From Tenrec ecaudatus (taxonomy: Eukaryota; Chordata; Mammalia; Afrosoricida; Tenrecidae), in the NCBI RefSeq assembly GCF_050624435.1, contig NC_134547.1, positions 29,746,419 through 29,810,418 on the forward strand: a stretch of 64,000 bases of DNA, written 5' to 3'. A program made the position numbers and the translations under genes. This document shows, piece by piece, positions 12,728 through 24,708 of the stretch. The first letter of the stretch is position 1, and each line of letters begins with the position of its first letter. The notes beneath the pieces are model-generated. The model did no database searches. It was not told the origin of the DNA and saw only the letters and a list, made by a program, of their open reading frames with translations.

Positions 12728-13178
12728 ACAATAACTGAGGGACGGGCGGGTGCATGGAGGGGATTTCAGGTGCAGACCACGAAGGCGGGGCTAGGAGGGA
12801 GCGCTAGAATGGCCCGTCAGCACAGCACATTTTACAGCTGGTCTGACCATCAGGGGAAAATGTTCTAAACTCGATGGTGGTAATGATCAGACAATGCTTC
12901 TTGATATGACTGAACAATTGAACTACTGAGTTGTATGATAGGTGAATTAAGTGCCAATAAAAATGTTTTGGGTTTTTTTTAGCCAATAAAATGTTTTAAA
13001 AAAAGAAGCAAGAGATAGATCTTGAGTAACAGTTTTACTGTTTTTTTGTAAAGTATTTTTTCATATTTTCATTAATATACTAAAACTTATAATCTGGTTT
13101 TGTATACTTTTTGTTGTTCTAATTTAAGTATTAACTATGAAATAATACACTTCCTTTTGATAAAAAACATAAAATAAT
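12728..13178 (+). mobile_element. Retroelement insertion in RTE copy (L1-like 3' end plus A/T-rich tail)
   Basis: The insert carries a typical L1 3'-end phrase ('ctcgatggtggtaatgatca', 'gaactactgagttgtatgat') and two AATAAA signals. The RTE phrase 'attggtgcctt' at its left edge recurs in diverged form at the right edge ('attgatgtctt'), which is consistent with a target-site duplication. The inserted family itself was not identified. Confidence 0.55.
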
Positions 13179-13847
13179 TGATGTCTTTGAATGATGGTGC
13201 TGATGAATATTAAATATAACACGTACAGCCAGAAGAACGAACGAATAAATCTGTCTTGGAGGAAAATACAACCAAAGTGATCCTTAGCAGCAAGGGTGGC
13301 AAGACCTCATCTCATATGCTCATAGGCTTTTGGACATGGACGCAGGGAATAATACTATTGAAAAACAGGAAGGCTCTCAACAACGGCCTCCAACACAGGA
13401 GAGACTGTGCGGATGGCGCACGACTGAGCAGTGGACACAAGGTCACTATGAGTTGACACTGACTCAAGAGCCCCTGACAATAACGAGGTCCAATAACCGG
13501 AACCTGTGAATTGAAGATAGTTAGAATTGTTAGCCCTTTTTCATACAGAGGAGGTGGGGGACAAAATCCATTAAACTTTTTTTTCTTCAGCTATCTTCAA
13601 GCGTTCAAGGACCAAATGCAGGCTCTTCAGTAGGAATATCTTGACATTAAATTTACACCACCAAGTTCAACTGGAGAGCCAAATCAGTCCTCAACATGCA
13701 TAAGCTTCATTTGTTGTAAGAATAAATGATGACTTACTTTATAAAGATAAAAGGTGGCGTCCTGGAGGGGAGGGAAAGTCACTCAAAGTCTTAAAAGTAG
13801 AAAGCTTTTGTGGCCTATTCCTTTCTCAATTTTATTTCTTTACTACT

Positions 13848-14070
13848 TTAAATCATTTTACAGGGGGCTTGTACAACTTTTATCACAATCCATCCATCCA
13901 TTGTGTGAAGCACATTTGAACATTTGTTGCCCTCATCATTCTCAAAACATTCTATTTCTACTTGAGCCCTTGGTGTCAGCTCCTTATTTTTCCCCCTGCC
14001 TCCCCGCTCCCCCTTCCTTCATGAACCCTTGATAATTTATAAATTACTATTATTTTGTCATATCTTACCT
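13848..14070 (-). mobile_element. LINE-like 3'-end repeat
   Basis: Antisense copy: 'aatcattttacagggggctt' at its 3' end, 'cttgagcccttggtgtcagc' inside, truncated near the 'ttttgtcatatctta' block. Confidence 0.85.
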
Positions 14071-14074
14071 ATTC

Positions 14075-15172
14075 CTTTCTTTAATAAACCCAAAATGTTC
14101 AGAAAACAGAGGGGGACCTAATTAGTAAAAATGCATTCCTATATGATTAATTGGGAATCTTGGCACCAGCTGTATAGACCCAAATGCTATCCTTTATTAG
14201 TTAGACACTTGCGAGTTTGGCATCTGCTTCATGCTAAGAGAACATCTGCCTTGCTCATGCAAACACTGTTCTAGTTTTACAGCAATTTATACTTTGCCTA
14301 GTAGATCATGCCAATGAAAATATACACTAATAGGAGTTATCCTCGGAAGAATGTACAACAAATATCTGTGTTTTAATTTTCTCAGGTTCCACAGGGACAG
14401 CACGTTTGTGGGGAGAATGCAAACCACCCTGACAATGGCAGAAAAAGGTACCAATTCAGAAGAACTGGATTTCTGACGAGCTGTACAGCTAAAACCATTC
14501 ACAATGGGAGTTTAATAGCAATTTAACCTGCGTACTAAAAAGAGAAAAAGAAAACCCAGAGGGGAGAAAAATGTTCACAATCAATGATTTGTAAGCACCA
14601 GATTTTAGGGCTCATTGCCGGCTGGGCACAAACACAAAAGGCAGAGAAACCTTCTGGGCAAGAAACACGGAACCTGGAAAGGCAACATATTAAAAAAAAT
14701 TTTAATCTCATGCAAATAGCACACATTTATCAAACTGTGCCCCCAAATAACGAGGCTGCTAGGAGAGGGACAGCCAGTGAAAGATTAACATTATAAATGT
14801 AATTTGTTTAAATAAATAAATAAATGTAATTTATTTCTGAGTTAGGTGAACAAATCATGTCCCCCAGAACCAGCAGCTCATGGTAAGACAGCTGCTCCTA
14901 AATTCTGTCCCAGGAACCATGCCCTCAGCACACATGTGGTGACGCTGCACACCCCAGTCCACGGTCTGCGTTCGTTCCTGTCTCACTGCCGGAATGCATG
15001 AGTAGCCCTGCAGTTGACCAGAGCTTTGACACAAGACGGTTGCTGGGCAGAGTGTTTCAGAGCAGACTGGACTTCAGGGCTGGAGTGAAGGTGTTTCTAG
15101 GCTGCCGCACGGGGGCAATCGTGGGTCTTGCCAGATGCACTTTGTGGATTCATCCTATGAGAATTACATTTT
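14075..15172. other. Unclassified intronic sequence
   Basis: No repeat or exon recognised. Contains a short AT-rich (aaat)n-like patch near 14.81 kb. Confidence 0.5.
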
Positions 15173-15180
15173 TTCTAGAG

Positions 15181-15647
15181 CAGTGGTTCTCAACCTTCCT
15201 CATGCCATGACCCTTTCATATAGTTCTTGTGTGACCCCCCCACCATTTTTAACATTATTTTTGTTGCTACTTCATAACTAATTTTGCTGTTATTAATCAT
15301 AATGTAAATATCTGACATGTAGGATATATTTTCATTGTTACAAATTGAACATAATTAAAGTCTAGTGATTAATCACAAAAACAATGTTGTGAAATATTTA
15401 TTTCTAATTACAAGTAAATGAATTTTTTTTTGGAAGCATGCTATAGCATGGGTAACAGGCAACATGCCAGGTACTCGTAAGTGGGCGTATCTACATGTGG
15501 GCAGACCCACCTGGAGTCAGACAGAGGATGGGTGTCACGGTTCCTAAGACCATCAGAAATCTGTGTTTTCTGATTGTCTTAGGCAACCCCTGTGAAAGGT
15601 TCGTTCGCCCACAAAAGGGGTCAAGACCCACAGGTTGAGAACCGCTG
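15181..15647 (+). mobile_element. SPIN hAT transposon, non-autonomous (467 bp)
   Basis: SPIN terminal inverted repeats are visible at both ends (cagtggttctcaacc … ggttgagaaccgctg). The interior 'gttacaaattgaacataatt' and 'gattaatcacaaaaacaat' matches the SPIN internal region. Flanking 8-mers ttctagag (15173-15180) and gtctaaag (15648-15655) agree at 6 of 8 and fit the hAT target consensus nTCTAGAn. No transposase frame is present, so it would have been mobilised in trans. Confidence 0.95.
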
Positions 15648-15789
15648 GTCTAAAGACTCCTTGTTGTGCAGGAGTATTCAATGTACAGACATGCAAAAAA
15701 GAACAAGAGAACAACACAAAGCAAAAAGACCAGAAAAAGGAAAAAATGTGGCTGGAATCTTTTTTACTTAAATAAGAATTCTCCTTCCT

Positions 15790-15965
15790 TGGGGGGGGGC
15801 AGGGAATGGGGAGGGAGGAGGAAAAATGAGGAGCTCATACCAAGGGCTCAAGTAGAAAGACAATGTTTTGAGAAAGATGATGGCAACAAATGTGCTTGAT
15901 ACAATGGATGGATGAATGGATTATGATAAGAATTGTACAAGCCCCCAATAAAATGATTAAAAACA
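15790..15965 (+). mobile_element. LINE-like 3'-end repeat
   Basis: Short copy with a nine-G run, 'accaagggctcaagtagaaa' and the terminal gcccccaataaaatgatt. Confidence 0.85.
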
Positions 15966-16029
15966 AAAAATGAATTCTCCTTCCTCATCACTCAACATGT
16001 ATTTGCTGGGAACACAAAAATGTATAAAA

Positions 16030-16170
16030 ATAGAGGAGCTGGTACCAAGGGCTCAAGTAGAAAGAAAATGATTTGAGAATGATGATGGCAACAAAATGGG
16101 CAAATGTTGCTTGACACAAGTATGGATTGTGATGAGATGTACGAGCCCCCAGTAAAATGATTTTAAAAGA
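16030..16170 (+). mobile_element. LINE-like 3'-end repeat
   Basis: Second short copy just downstream of the previous one. It ends 'gagcccccagtaaaatgatt', so its AATAAA is mutated to AGTAAA. Confidence 0.8.
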
Positions 16171-16354
16171 ATTTAGTCCTCAATTCCAAAAAGATTATGT
16201 TTCACATCAAAAACAAAAACAGTGCATTTCTAAAAAAAGGAAAACGGAGATCCAAAGAAAAAACAGGCTCAAAGGGAAGGAATGAATAGGTTTTTGCCTC
16301 AACTGCTCTAGGTTCAGGGCTCCTAATTAATCTCTTTTTCCTCCAATCTGTTGT

Positions 16355-16710
16355 CCTCATTCATTCAATCAATACTGTGGGGCACCAACAGGGACAAGTC
16401 TTCTAGGTGCAGCAGGGAAAAAACCCAGACAAATATTCTTGCCTGCATGGAATTTATGATTGAGAGTTCAGGGGGAAGGGAATAAACGGGTAGAATACAT
16501 CATTATTTTAGACCGATGTAAGTGCTACGGCAAAGTTGGAGGGGGGAGTGGAGGGGGGCCAAGAGCTGTTGCTAAGGTGGGAAGAGGTCTCACTGAGGGA
16601 GTGACAAGTGACCCGAGGCTTGGAGAGGAGGGGGAGGGAGGACTCTGGGCTTGTACTCTGAGGAAGAGAGGGCTCTGAGCAGAGGCAGAAGCTGATGCCC
16701 ATTTTAAAGC
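16355..16710 (-). mobile_element. L2 LINE fragment
   Basis: The phrases 'aagtcttctaggtgcagcag' and 'ttcttgcctgcatggaattt' match the antisense of the ancient L2 3' end. The 3' portion is degraded and GA-rich. Confidence 0.6.
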
Positions 16711-18540
16711 ATCACACTGGTCGCTGCGCTCTGAGCAGGCTGTCGGGAAAGAGACACAGGGAAACCGGCGGTGAGGAAGCTGCTGCAATAATACGGGGGA
16801 GCACACAACATCAGATTCTCGACATACACTGCCCACAGGTTTAGACAGTGTCCAACTACAGAAGCCATGGTCCCACAAGGTGGTTTTGTTTTTTAAAGGG
16901 AAAGTAGTTCTTTTTCTCAGTATTTCCCCTGGATGGTTTTAAAGACCTCAAGCCCCAGAGTGAACAAGCAGTAGGATCCAGGGTGCATTCCAACCCCTGA
17001 AGTACCTCCTCTAATGCCTGCTCCTTCTTCTCCAGGCTCATCCCACCCCCACAGCAAGGCTCGCTGCGGCACCTCTGCAGCCCAGCTCTTCCGAGCTCCC
17101 TGCTGCACACAGGCAGCCTCATTATCTAAAGGGTAGCAGTCAGGCTGCCTCCTCTGGCTGTGCTGCAACACCTGCCTTCTGGGTCGCTGTGACCACCGCT
17201 CCCAGGATGCCCCACTGGCCTGCACCTGGATGTGTGCTAGATGCCCGCCTGGCCCAGTCAGGCTGCCCCCAGGTATCCAGGGGATACATCTCTTGGGCTC
17301 TGTCTGGCAGGTTTGGTCACAGCAGGTTTCAGGGGATTTAACTACGTATCGCATAGGAACTGCCTGTATTCAATAGTGTCCACACAAGGTCCAAACTGAA
17401 GAACATTCTATTTTACAGAACGTCTAGTGGATGTTAAGCGACATATAATTGTCTGCATTGTAAATGTAAAGCCGATAGGATTTGCTCACCAACTGAATGT
17501 GGGATCTGAGAGAACTCGAATTCTTCAAAGTTTCTGGCCTGAGCCCCTGAACAATAAAGTTGCAATTTATAGAGAGGGAAAAGTTATGAAAATACTCTAG
17601 GGCAGGCCAAAGCAAGTGTTTGATTCTAGATCTGCTTGTTGGACAACGAAGGGTGCTAGGAGTTGAAATAAACTGGTGGCAGTGGGTTTGGTTTTGGGTT
17701 TCTTGAACAACCCCAAAAAAGTGGTCAGGTAGGCAACTGGACAAACAATTCCAGAGAATTCTGAACAGGAGATACGCATTTGGGAATCATAAAGACAGTA
17801 TTTAAAACGACATACTACAAAACTACATACAAGATTCTAGAGTATAGACAAATCCTACCAAAAGCGCAATTATAAAACTAAGTGTGTTATTTCTGTGAGA
17901 GTGAAACATGAACTTTCAGGATCTGGAAATTGATATAATACATATTATATTGGTATGATAGACGCAATTTTTATGCCATTTGATATTTGTACTTTGAGCA
18001 AGCATTAAATTTCTGTGTAAATTCATAATCTATTTTCAATTAAGACCCAACTTAATAATTCATTAGAATATGTATGATATGAATATTTACTTTGGTTCAA
18101 CAAAACCAGTACAGTAATTAAATTTGTAAAAAATCAAAGAATGTGGACAAATGAGAGTTGAATCCTGGGATTGGTTCTCTGGCACAAAGAAGACATGCGG
18201 CTAATGAGTAACCTGTAAAGCAGCCCAAGAGGTGGACATCAATAAGAGCTGATAAATGGTCACATCCATTCAGCGAGTTGAAGTGTGACTTTTAACAAGA
18301 ACATCTGTAGAAGAACGTCAAGAATCAGAGCCGGGTTAGAGTCAATTCTATACAGACAGACACAGGGACTACAGAGGAGTAGAGACTACAGGACAGTAGT
18401 AGACTTTCGTGGAGGCTTGGGGTTAAGATGGGGCCAAAAAAATGGGACAGTAGTTGAAAGACAAACTAAGGGCAAGTCTAGTTTTTCTCCGCTAGACTGA
18501 GCAAGGAGTAGAAATTTCCCTTCCAAGTGGGAGGCTTGGG
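16710..18540. other. Unclassified intronic sequence
   Basis: Includes a somewhat GC-richer patch (16.9-17.35 kb) with an open frame of about 145 codons on the minus strand. No domain, codon pattern or splice context supports it as a gene. The rest is AT-rich. Confidence 0.45.
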
Positions 18541-18559
18541 TTCAATTCCCAGGCAATGC

Positions 18560-18745
18560 ATCACTACTCCTCCGTGTTGCTCTAATGCTGCATGGGCATT
18601 AGAGATGCCTCCAAGCTAAAACAGACTAGGAAGAAAGGCCTGGCAATCTACTTCTGAAAAATGGTCAGTGAACGCTATGGATCATCATGGTCTAATCCTG
18701 TTGTGTTTGGATCACCATGAGTCCAGAGATCAGCTAACAAGCAGC
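18560..18745 (+). repeat. RTE-associated AfroSINE variant
   Basis: The 'agactaggaagaaaggcctggcaatctac' type body, shared with the RTE 5' UTR and the SINE variant at 42.6 kb, precedes a 'ggatcaccatgagtcc' tail. Confidence 0.6.
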
Positions 18746-18749
18746 AGCA

Positions 18750-19165
18750 TGGGAGAAAGAAGAGCATGGCTGCTGGAGCAACGAGCTTCAGCATAAGACA
18801 GGGGGCAGACTCTTGTACAGAAGTGGCCAGGAAGGTCAGCCTACACAGGCGATACGGTGTGGACAGTCTCCTCAGTTATTCCTCCTTTTGCAGTGCATGG
18901 AAATACTGCCAGCAGCCGAAAGTAAAGATTGGGGAAGGGCTTCTAAAGGTTTGCAAAAGAAATGGGCACGGGGGAAAAAAAGCTACTGTATACTTAACAT
19001 TCCTGGAGTGAGATCCAGGTACTGTGGCAGGGGCAGCCCCAATCCAGGAATATACATGGCAACCAACTAAAGAGGGGGAAAGAAAGAATTAAAAAAAAAA
19101 GACATGGGTAGGAGGGGAATAGGGCACTAAACCATCCTAGGGGAGGGTGTTGTTTATATCTCCAC
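18750..19165. other. Unclassified sequence before LINE-like copy B
   Basis: No family could be named. The open frames are short and overlap in different phases. Confidence 0.4.
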
Positions 19166-19169
19166 AGGA

Positions 19170-21195
19170 GAGGGGGAGAGAGGAGACTTCAACCCGGTGC
19201 ACCAAGACATGGATGCAACATACTGGCATGAAGCAGTGAACCAACAGAGAGGTCTGGGGGGGGCTAACCCCAATCCCAAATACGTGGACACACACCCCTC
19301 CCGAGAAGAATTCATTTCAGAGGAGAGCACTGAAGCACAGCTCAGGGAGAGGAGCGTGTCTGACCACAGCACACAGGAGCAATCAGAGGGAAGGAGAGAG
19401 TGGAACACATCCTGGCCCACCAAGCCCAAAGGATGATATTCCTGTTCACAGCAGCCAAATGTACAGAGGACCATAGGGGTGGCCCCACCAGGAGACAAGA
19501 CGTCCCTCACTGACCCATAATGCTGCAGTGGGCAACACTGTAGGGACAGTGTGGGAATTGCGTCCCATCTGACCCCATCGCACTGGGGTGAAATGCTAAG
19601 GGCTTGCAACAGATCAGCAAGGGGAGCAAAGCAATGAAGGCCTCAACTATACTAAAAACAGACTTTGAAGCCAGGGTGTGACATTCCAACAGACTCTACC
19701 AGAAAATATTCCTCAAGGTCAACAAACAGACCTGGAACTATTTATAGGCTTTTCTCTTTTTTTTGTCATGGCTGTTTCATTTTCTTTTGTTACTTTGTTT
19801 TCCTCTGCCCTGTTTTTGTGCTTATTATTGTCTCTGCCTATCTAGATAAGATAGGCAGAATAAACAATCTGGAGGAGAAAACAATGGGAGCAGCGGTTGT
19901 GGGAGGGCATGGGAGAGGGGAAGGTGGGGGAAAGGAAGTGGGTGTTAAACTCAGGGACAAAGGAACAACAGGTAATCTAAAATCAATGGCGAGGAGGAGG
20001 GAGTAGGATGTCTGGTAAGGCTTAATCAAGGGCAAAGTAGTCAAGAGGAATTAATGAAAGCCAAATGAAGGCGGAACATGACGGTGGGACAAGAGGAAAG
20101 TAAAAGGAAATAGAGGAATGAACTAGGAGTCAAAGGACATTTATAGAGGTCTAAATACAGGCATGTACATATGTAAATATATTTCTATATGATGATGGGG
20201 GAATAGATCTATGTACATATATCTGTAGGTTTAGTATTATGGTAGCACGCAGATGGACATAGGGCCTCTACTCAAGTACTCCCTCAACACAAGAACACTT
20301 TATTCTATTAACCTGGCATTCTATGATGCTCACCTTTCCAACACAATCGCCAAAGGCAAAGCACGTGCATAAGCAAGTATGGTGAAGAAAACTGATGGTG
20401 CCTGGCTATCAAAATATACAGTGTCTGGGGTCTTAAAGGCTTAGAGATGTAAACAAGTGGCCATCTAGCTGAGAAGCAAAAAGTCCATATGGAAGAAGTC
20501 TGTGTGATTATGAAGCATCAATGGGATCAGGTATCAGGCATCAAAGACCCAGAACAAAAAAACCTATCAATGTGAATGAGGGGGAAGGCGGAGTGGAGAC
20601 CCAAAGACCATCTGTAGACAATTGGAAATCCTCTTTTAGAAGAGTCACAAGGAAGAGACTAACCAGTCAGGGTGCAGTATAGCACTAAGGAAACAGACAA
20701 CTTGTCTCTAGTTCTTTAACGTTCCCCCTCCCCACCCGTTAACATGATCCTAATTCTACCTTACAAATTAGCCTAGACCAGAGCATGTGCCTGGGTACAA
20801 ATAAGAGCTGAAATACAGGCAATCCAGGACAGATAAACCCCTCAGGGCCAATAATGAAAGCAGTGATACCAGGAGGGGAATGGGAAGATTGGAGGGGTGG
20901 GGGGGAGGAAAACTGATCACAATGAACTACATATAACCCCCTCCCAGCAGATGGACAACACAAAAGTGGGTGAAGGGAGACATCAGTCAGTGTAAGACAT
21001 GAAAAAGAATGATTAATTATCAAGGGTTCAGGAAGGAGGGGAAAAAATGAGCTGATACCAAGGGCTCAAGTAGAAAGAAAATCTCTTGAAAATGATGATG
21101 GCAACATATGCACAAATATGCTTGACACAATGGATATACGTACGGTGATAAGAATTGTATGAGCCCCCCCCCCAATGATATAAAAATTAAAAAGT
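19170..21195 (+). mobile_element. LINE-like non-coding retroelement, ~2 kb copy B
   Basis: Collinear with copy A (6189-8236) over its whole length. It begins 'gacttcaacccggtgcacca' at essentially the same nucleotide and ends at a C-rich version of the terminal block (gagcccccccccccaatgat) in which the AATAAA is lost. Flanking target duplication is unclear (gtttat at most). No protein-coding frame is conserved between copies A and B. Confidence 0.8.
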
Positions 21196-21272
21196 TTATG
21201 CAGGAAGACCTTACAATAGTAGAGCTGGATAGCAGATGAAGGCAATGTGGAAAGCGGCATGTAGGGCACATG

Positions 21273-21490
21273 TACAGCCCTGGTGGCACAGGTGACATAC
21301 TGGGTTGCTAACTGCATGATTAGCAGTTCAGCCCATCCATGACGCATACCATCCACCTCTGTGGGAGAAAAACAAAGCTGTTGGCTCACGTAAAGAATTA
21401 AAGCCCCAGAAACTGCCAAGGGCAGTGCTATTCTGCTTTTAAGGTTGCTATGTGTCAGACTTCATTCAATGGTTGAGTTGGACTTTGGAG
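21273..21490 (+). repeat. AfroSINE
   Basis: Nearly complete: 'agccctggtggcacagg' head, 'ctgtgggagaaaaacaaagc' body, 'ggttgctatgtgtcagactt' tail. Confidence 0.85.
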
Positions 21491-21559
21491 TTTTTCATAT
21501 TAATTTCAACTTGACAAGTTTTAAATAAAATGTTGGTTCTATATACTTAATGCTGTACT

Positions 21560-21775
21560 GTGTTACCTTAGAATGTTTTGATTGCTTACAATGCTTTTTC
21601 TGATCATGCCCTTGGGAATTCCAGGTATATAATCACACTGATTACAAATTACAAGTTTACCTACTTCTTCCCAATTGCTAATACTTTTTCTTATGTTTCA
21701 TTGTTTGCTGGTACCTCCAAAGCAATGTTAAATAATAATAGCAAGGATGGGTAGCTTTGCCTTGGAGTTTTGCTT
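21560..21775 (-). mobile_element. Old L1 ORF2 fragment
   Basis: The antisense phrase around 'caaagcaatgttaaataataatagcaagga' is the L1 ORF2 reverse-transcriptase region also seen at 26.5 kb. Frames are degraded. Confidence 0.65.
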
Positions 21776-21776
21776 C

Positions 21777-21958
21777 CAGCACTGTGGTGTCCAATTTGGT
21801 AGCTTCTGGTCACATGTGCTTAATAAAATCCAACGAAGAATTCAGTCGCTTGGGTCCTGAGCATGTTTGGGCAATGACTAAGCTTCACATTGGATAGTGC
21901 AGCAGAGCACAAATAAAGAACTTTTCATTAACACAGGAAATTCTATTGGCTAGTGCTG
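21777..21958 (-). mobile_element. hAT-Charlie (MER type) non-autonomous element
   Basis: Ends cagcactgtggtgtccaat and attggctagtgctg are imperfect inverted repeats typical of MER1/MER5-like Charlie elements. About 182 bp, non-coding. Flanking 8-bp duplication not clear. Orientation is a guess. Confidence 0.6.
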
Positions 21959-22189
21959 CTTAAATGCTTCCTTAAAGGGTAGGATCTTTATATTTAGTCT
22001 GTAGGTTATGCATGCTGCACTGATTTAAAAAGAGGGAATAGATGCACACTGCAGCTTACTGAGAATACCCATACCATAAAATCTTCCCATTTAAAGCGTA
22101 CAATTCATTGAATACATCCCATATATTCAGAGTTGTACATGCCTTGCTCCAATCAACTCCAAAATGTTTTGTCACATACACAAAAAATA

Positions 22190-22377
22190 CCCCACCCACT
22201 TAGCTTCAGCCCTGTTAGCTGCCTCAGAGTCCGCTCTGGGTCACGGCAACCTTATGAGTGAGAGTGCACCGCTGCCAGGTCCTGCAGCAGCTTCATCATC
22301 GGAGTCGGAGTCTCTTCTTCTAGCACTCACGCCGACAGGACTCTGTGGGACCCACAAGGTTTGCATTGGCCATCTTT
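22190..22377 (-). repeat. RTE 3' end or related SINE fragment
   Basis: 'gtcacggcaaccttatgagt' and 'ctgccaggtcctgcagcagc' resemble the antisense RTE1 tail. Diverged, and interrupted by the SPIN copy that follows. Confidence 0.45.
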
Positions 22378-23004
22378 TAGTGGTTCTCAACCTGTGGGTT
22401 GCGACCCTGGTGGGGCTCAAAGGACCCTTTCACAGGAGTGGCCTAAGGCCATCAGAAAACACTATTTCCGATGGTTTTAGGAACCAAGAAACTGCTCCTC
22501 TGTCCATCTCCAGGCGGACCCGCCCACATGCAGATATGCCCACATAAGAGTAGTACCCAGCGTGATGACAAACCTAAGTGTATGGGACAGGGTTGGTGCC
22601 ATAATGTACTTACGCGGAACAGTCACACATATGTAGGGAGCAGTTACTGTGCAGAAAGCAGCTGCTGTGTTGAAAGCAGCAGTATTAGAGGAAAACAACA
22701 CTTCATTAATTATAACTACTGGGAAAATGTAAAATCATGGGCTGTAAAATCAACTACTGCAAAATATATATCTGTACCATGGGAACTTACTCTGGATGCT
22801 GAGCAGTCTTTTTATATCCAGCTGTGGCTATGTTCAATTTGTAACATGAAAATACATCCTGCATGTCAGTTATTTACATTATGATTCATAACAGTACCAA
22901 AATTAGTTATGAAGTAGCAATGGAAACAATTTTATGGTTGGGGTCACCACAACATGAGGAACTGTATGAAAGGGTCGCGGCATAAAGAAGGCTACAAACC
23001 ACTG
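22378..23004 (-). mobile_element. SPIN hAT transposon, long copy (~627 bp)
   Basis: Antisense SPIN. The left end 'agtggttctcaacctgtggg' and the right end (…catgaggaactgtatgaaag…aaaccactg) are both present, the terminal C replaced by T. The interior is longer than in the copy at 15181 and includes about 300 bases (22.55-22.85 kb) not seen in the other copies here. No intact transposase frame. Target duplication not resolvable. Confidence 0.85.
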
Positions 23005-23012
23005 TTTTAGAA

Positions 23013-23570
23013 GTAGTTTAGTAGGGTCGAATATTCAAAACTCAAAAGCTCACCGACAAAACACATAATTATGGGGATTATTAAGAAAGCGAACAGGTCT
23101 CAGAGCAGTCAAGATGAGAAAACATTGAGGATAGTTCTTTGGTCCACAGCAGCGCCTCTTCTCAGCCTTGCCAAACAGGCATGTCTCGCTGTCCTTGGCC
23201 TCAGTCACAAGAGCCAAAACAAGCAATGCCATTTCAGCCACTGGCCCTGCTCAGACAGTGTTACAACACTCCTTTCATGCTCCTAAATGCTCAAGGGGCA
23301 CTACACCGTGCAAACCAGCCTCCTGCCACTCAGTTTTACTCAATACACGAACGAGCTTGCTCCATCTCATGGTGTCAGTGCTGCCAGCTCTGGTGCCCTA
23401 ATACTGCAACCACTTCACAAGGGAATCTCGGATGCACTCCACTGATGGCTCTTCTTTCTTGATGGCTGTGGAGTCTCGCTCCTTGTGCTTCTGAGATGGC
23501 CCACTTTATACCCAGAGGAATGGCAAGCTTGCTAAGAGTTACAGACTATGAATAGAAGAGCCAAAACAAG
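23013..23570. other. Unclassified sequence
   Basis: Short overlapping open frames on both strands but no recognisable domain. The phrase 'aagagccaaaacaagcaat' at about 23.21 kb recurs as 'agagccaaaacaagtaat' at about 23.56 kb. This may be diverged RTE flank. Confidence 0.4.
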
Positions 23571-23574
23571 TAAT

Positions 23575-24605
23575 ATCACTTCACCACAATGTTCTTCACC
23601 AATAATTGAAGGGCATCCATTCTTCTTTATCTCCCTTATTCATTGTCCAGATTTCTCATGCATTGAGGCAAGTGACAATGCCATGATCTGAGCCACCTGT
23701 GCGTTAGTTCTCAATGTGCTGTCTTTGTTTTAAAATGATTTTAAAAAATATTTTGGGGGGATAACAGATTTGCCGCTGCATTACATCATTTTATTTTTTT
23801 AACATCATTTTATGGGGGGTTCATACAACTCATCACAGTCCATCCATCTATTGTGTCAAGCACATTTGTACATTTGCTTTCAACTTGAGCCCTTGTATCA
23901 ACTTATTTTTACCCTCCCTCCTCCCTCATGAAGCCTTAATTTATAAATTATTATTTTATTGTATCTTACACTGTCCAGTGTCTCCCTTCACCCACTTTTC
24001 TGCTGTCTATCCCCCAGGGAAGAGCTTATATGTAGATCCTTGTAATCGGTTCCCCCTTTCCACCCCGCCTTCACTGCACCCCCCCCCCCCCATCCCGGTA
24101 TCGCCACTCTTTTTTTTTTATACTAAAGCTTCTACAGACACTGACTGTAGGTTCAAGGAAAGTGAAATCCTTGACAACTTCAAATTTCCTTCCCTCCAGG
24201 TCTCATGATGTTGCCTGTGAGTCCAGCTGTGAGGATTTTTGTTTTACAGTGAAGTGTAATATGCACCTTTGTATTATTTTTATCAGGTGCTTCAAGTCAT
24301 CTTCACTTTCAGAACGCAAGGTGTAATTTGTATATCCCACAGTTTCCCCTAATCCTGAGGCCATTTTTACTCACATTGTCCATCTTATGAGTATTTGCTC
24401 AACAGATTGAATCAAAGTATTTGCTCAATAGACTGAATAAGTATGATGAAAAGATACAACCTTCACACACTTTCCTTGCTTTCCGTTGTGCTTTGGATGA
24501 TTGCTTCTTGGTCTAAGTACAGGTTCCATGTGAGCACAATTAAGTGCTCTGGAATTCCCATTCTTTGAAATGTGTCACTGTGTTGTGTATTAAGTAGCTT
24601 TTCAT
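23575..24605 (-). mobile_element. RTE1-type LINE, antisense fragment
   Basis: Runs from the C-terminal ORF region ('cttattcattgtccag') to the reverse-transcriptase region. Minus-strand frames include the motif FQRMGIPEHLIVLTWNLY, where intact RTE reads (R/K)MGIPEHLI(V/L)LMRNLY. It is interrupted by a LINE-like insertion at 23.79-24.13 kb. Confidence 0.85.
23790..24130 (-). mobile_element. LINE-like 3'-end repeat nested in RTE
   Basis: Antisense copy ('aacatcattttatggggggt' to 'gggaagagcttatatgtaga') lying between consecutive RTE blocks, so it inserted later. It contains a C-run (about 24078-24091) and a T-run. Confidence 0.85.
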
Positions 24606-24708
24606 TGTGGTTTTGGTTTGCGTTTCTTTGATAACTAATGACTGGCATCTTTTGATGCACTTAGTTGCCGCTCGATTATCTTCTTTGGAGAAGAGGCTAT
24701 CCTGATCT

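Larger units (their letters stand above)
10790..13500 (+). mobile_element. RTE1-type LINE, fragmented copy with insertions
   Basis: RTE sequence in order: 5' UTR ('tgttgctgtgatgtggcaag…'), endonuclease and linker remnants, reverse-transcriptase remnants at about 11.3-12.1 kb, then parts at 12.49-12.72 kb and 13.19-13.50 kb (3' end). A broken frame reads KDVYLCFNDSGKALDCVDH, the RTE finger/palm motif (functional copies have an F-D-C-V-D-H core). The YADD-like region reads 'atatgcagatgacata'. Foreign inserts interrupt it at about 12.14-12.47 and 12.73-13.18 kb. Stops and frameshifts are numerous. Confidence 0.85.

Noticed and set aside
16525-17354. Minus-strand frames of 117 and 145 codons
   Set aside because: No recognisable domain, no splice context and no consistent frame. 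The region is only mildly GC-rich.
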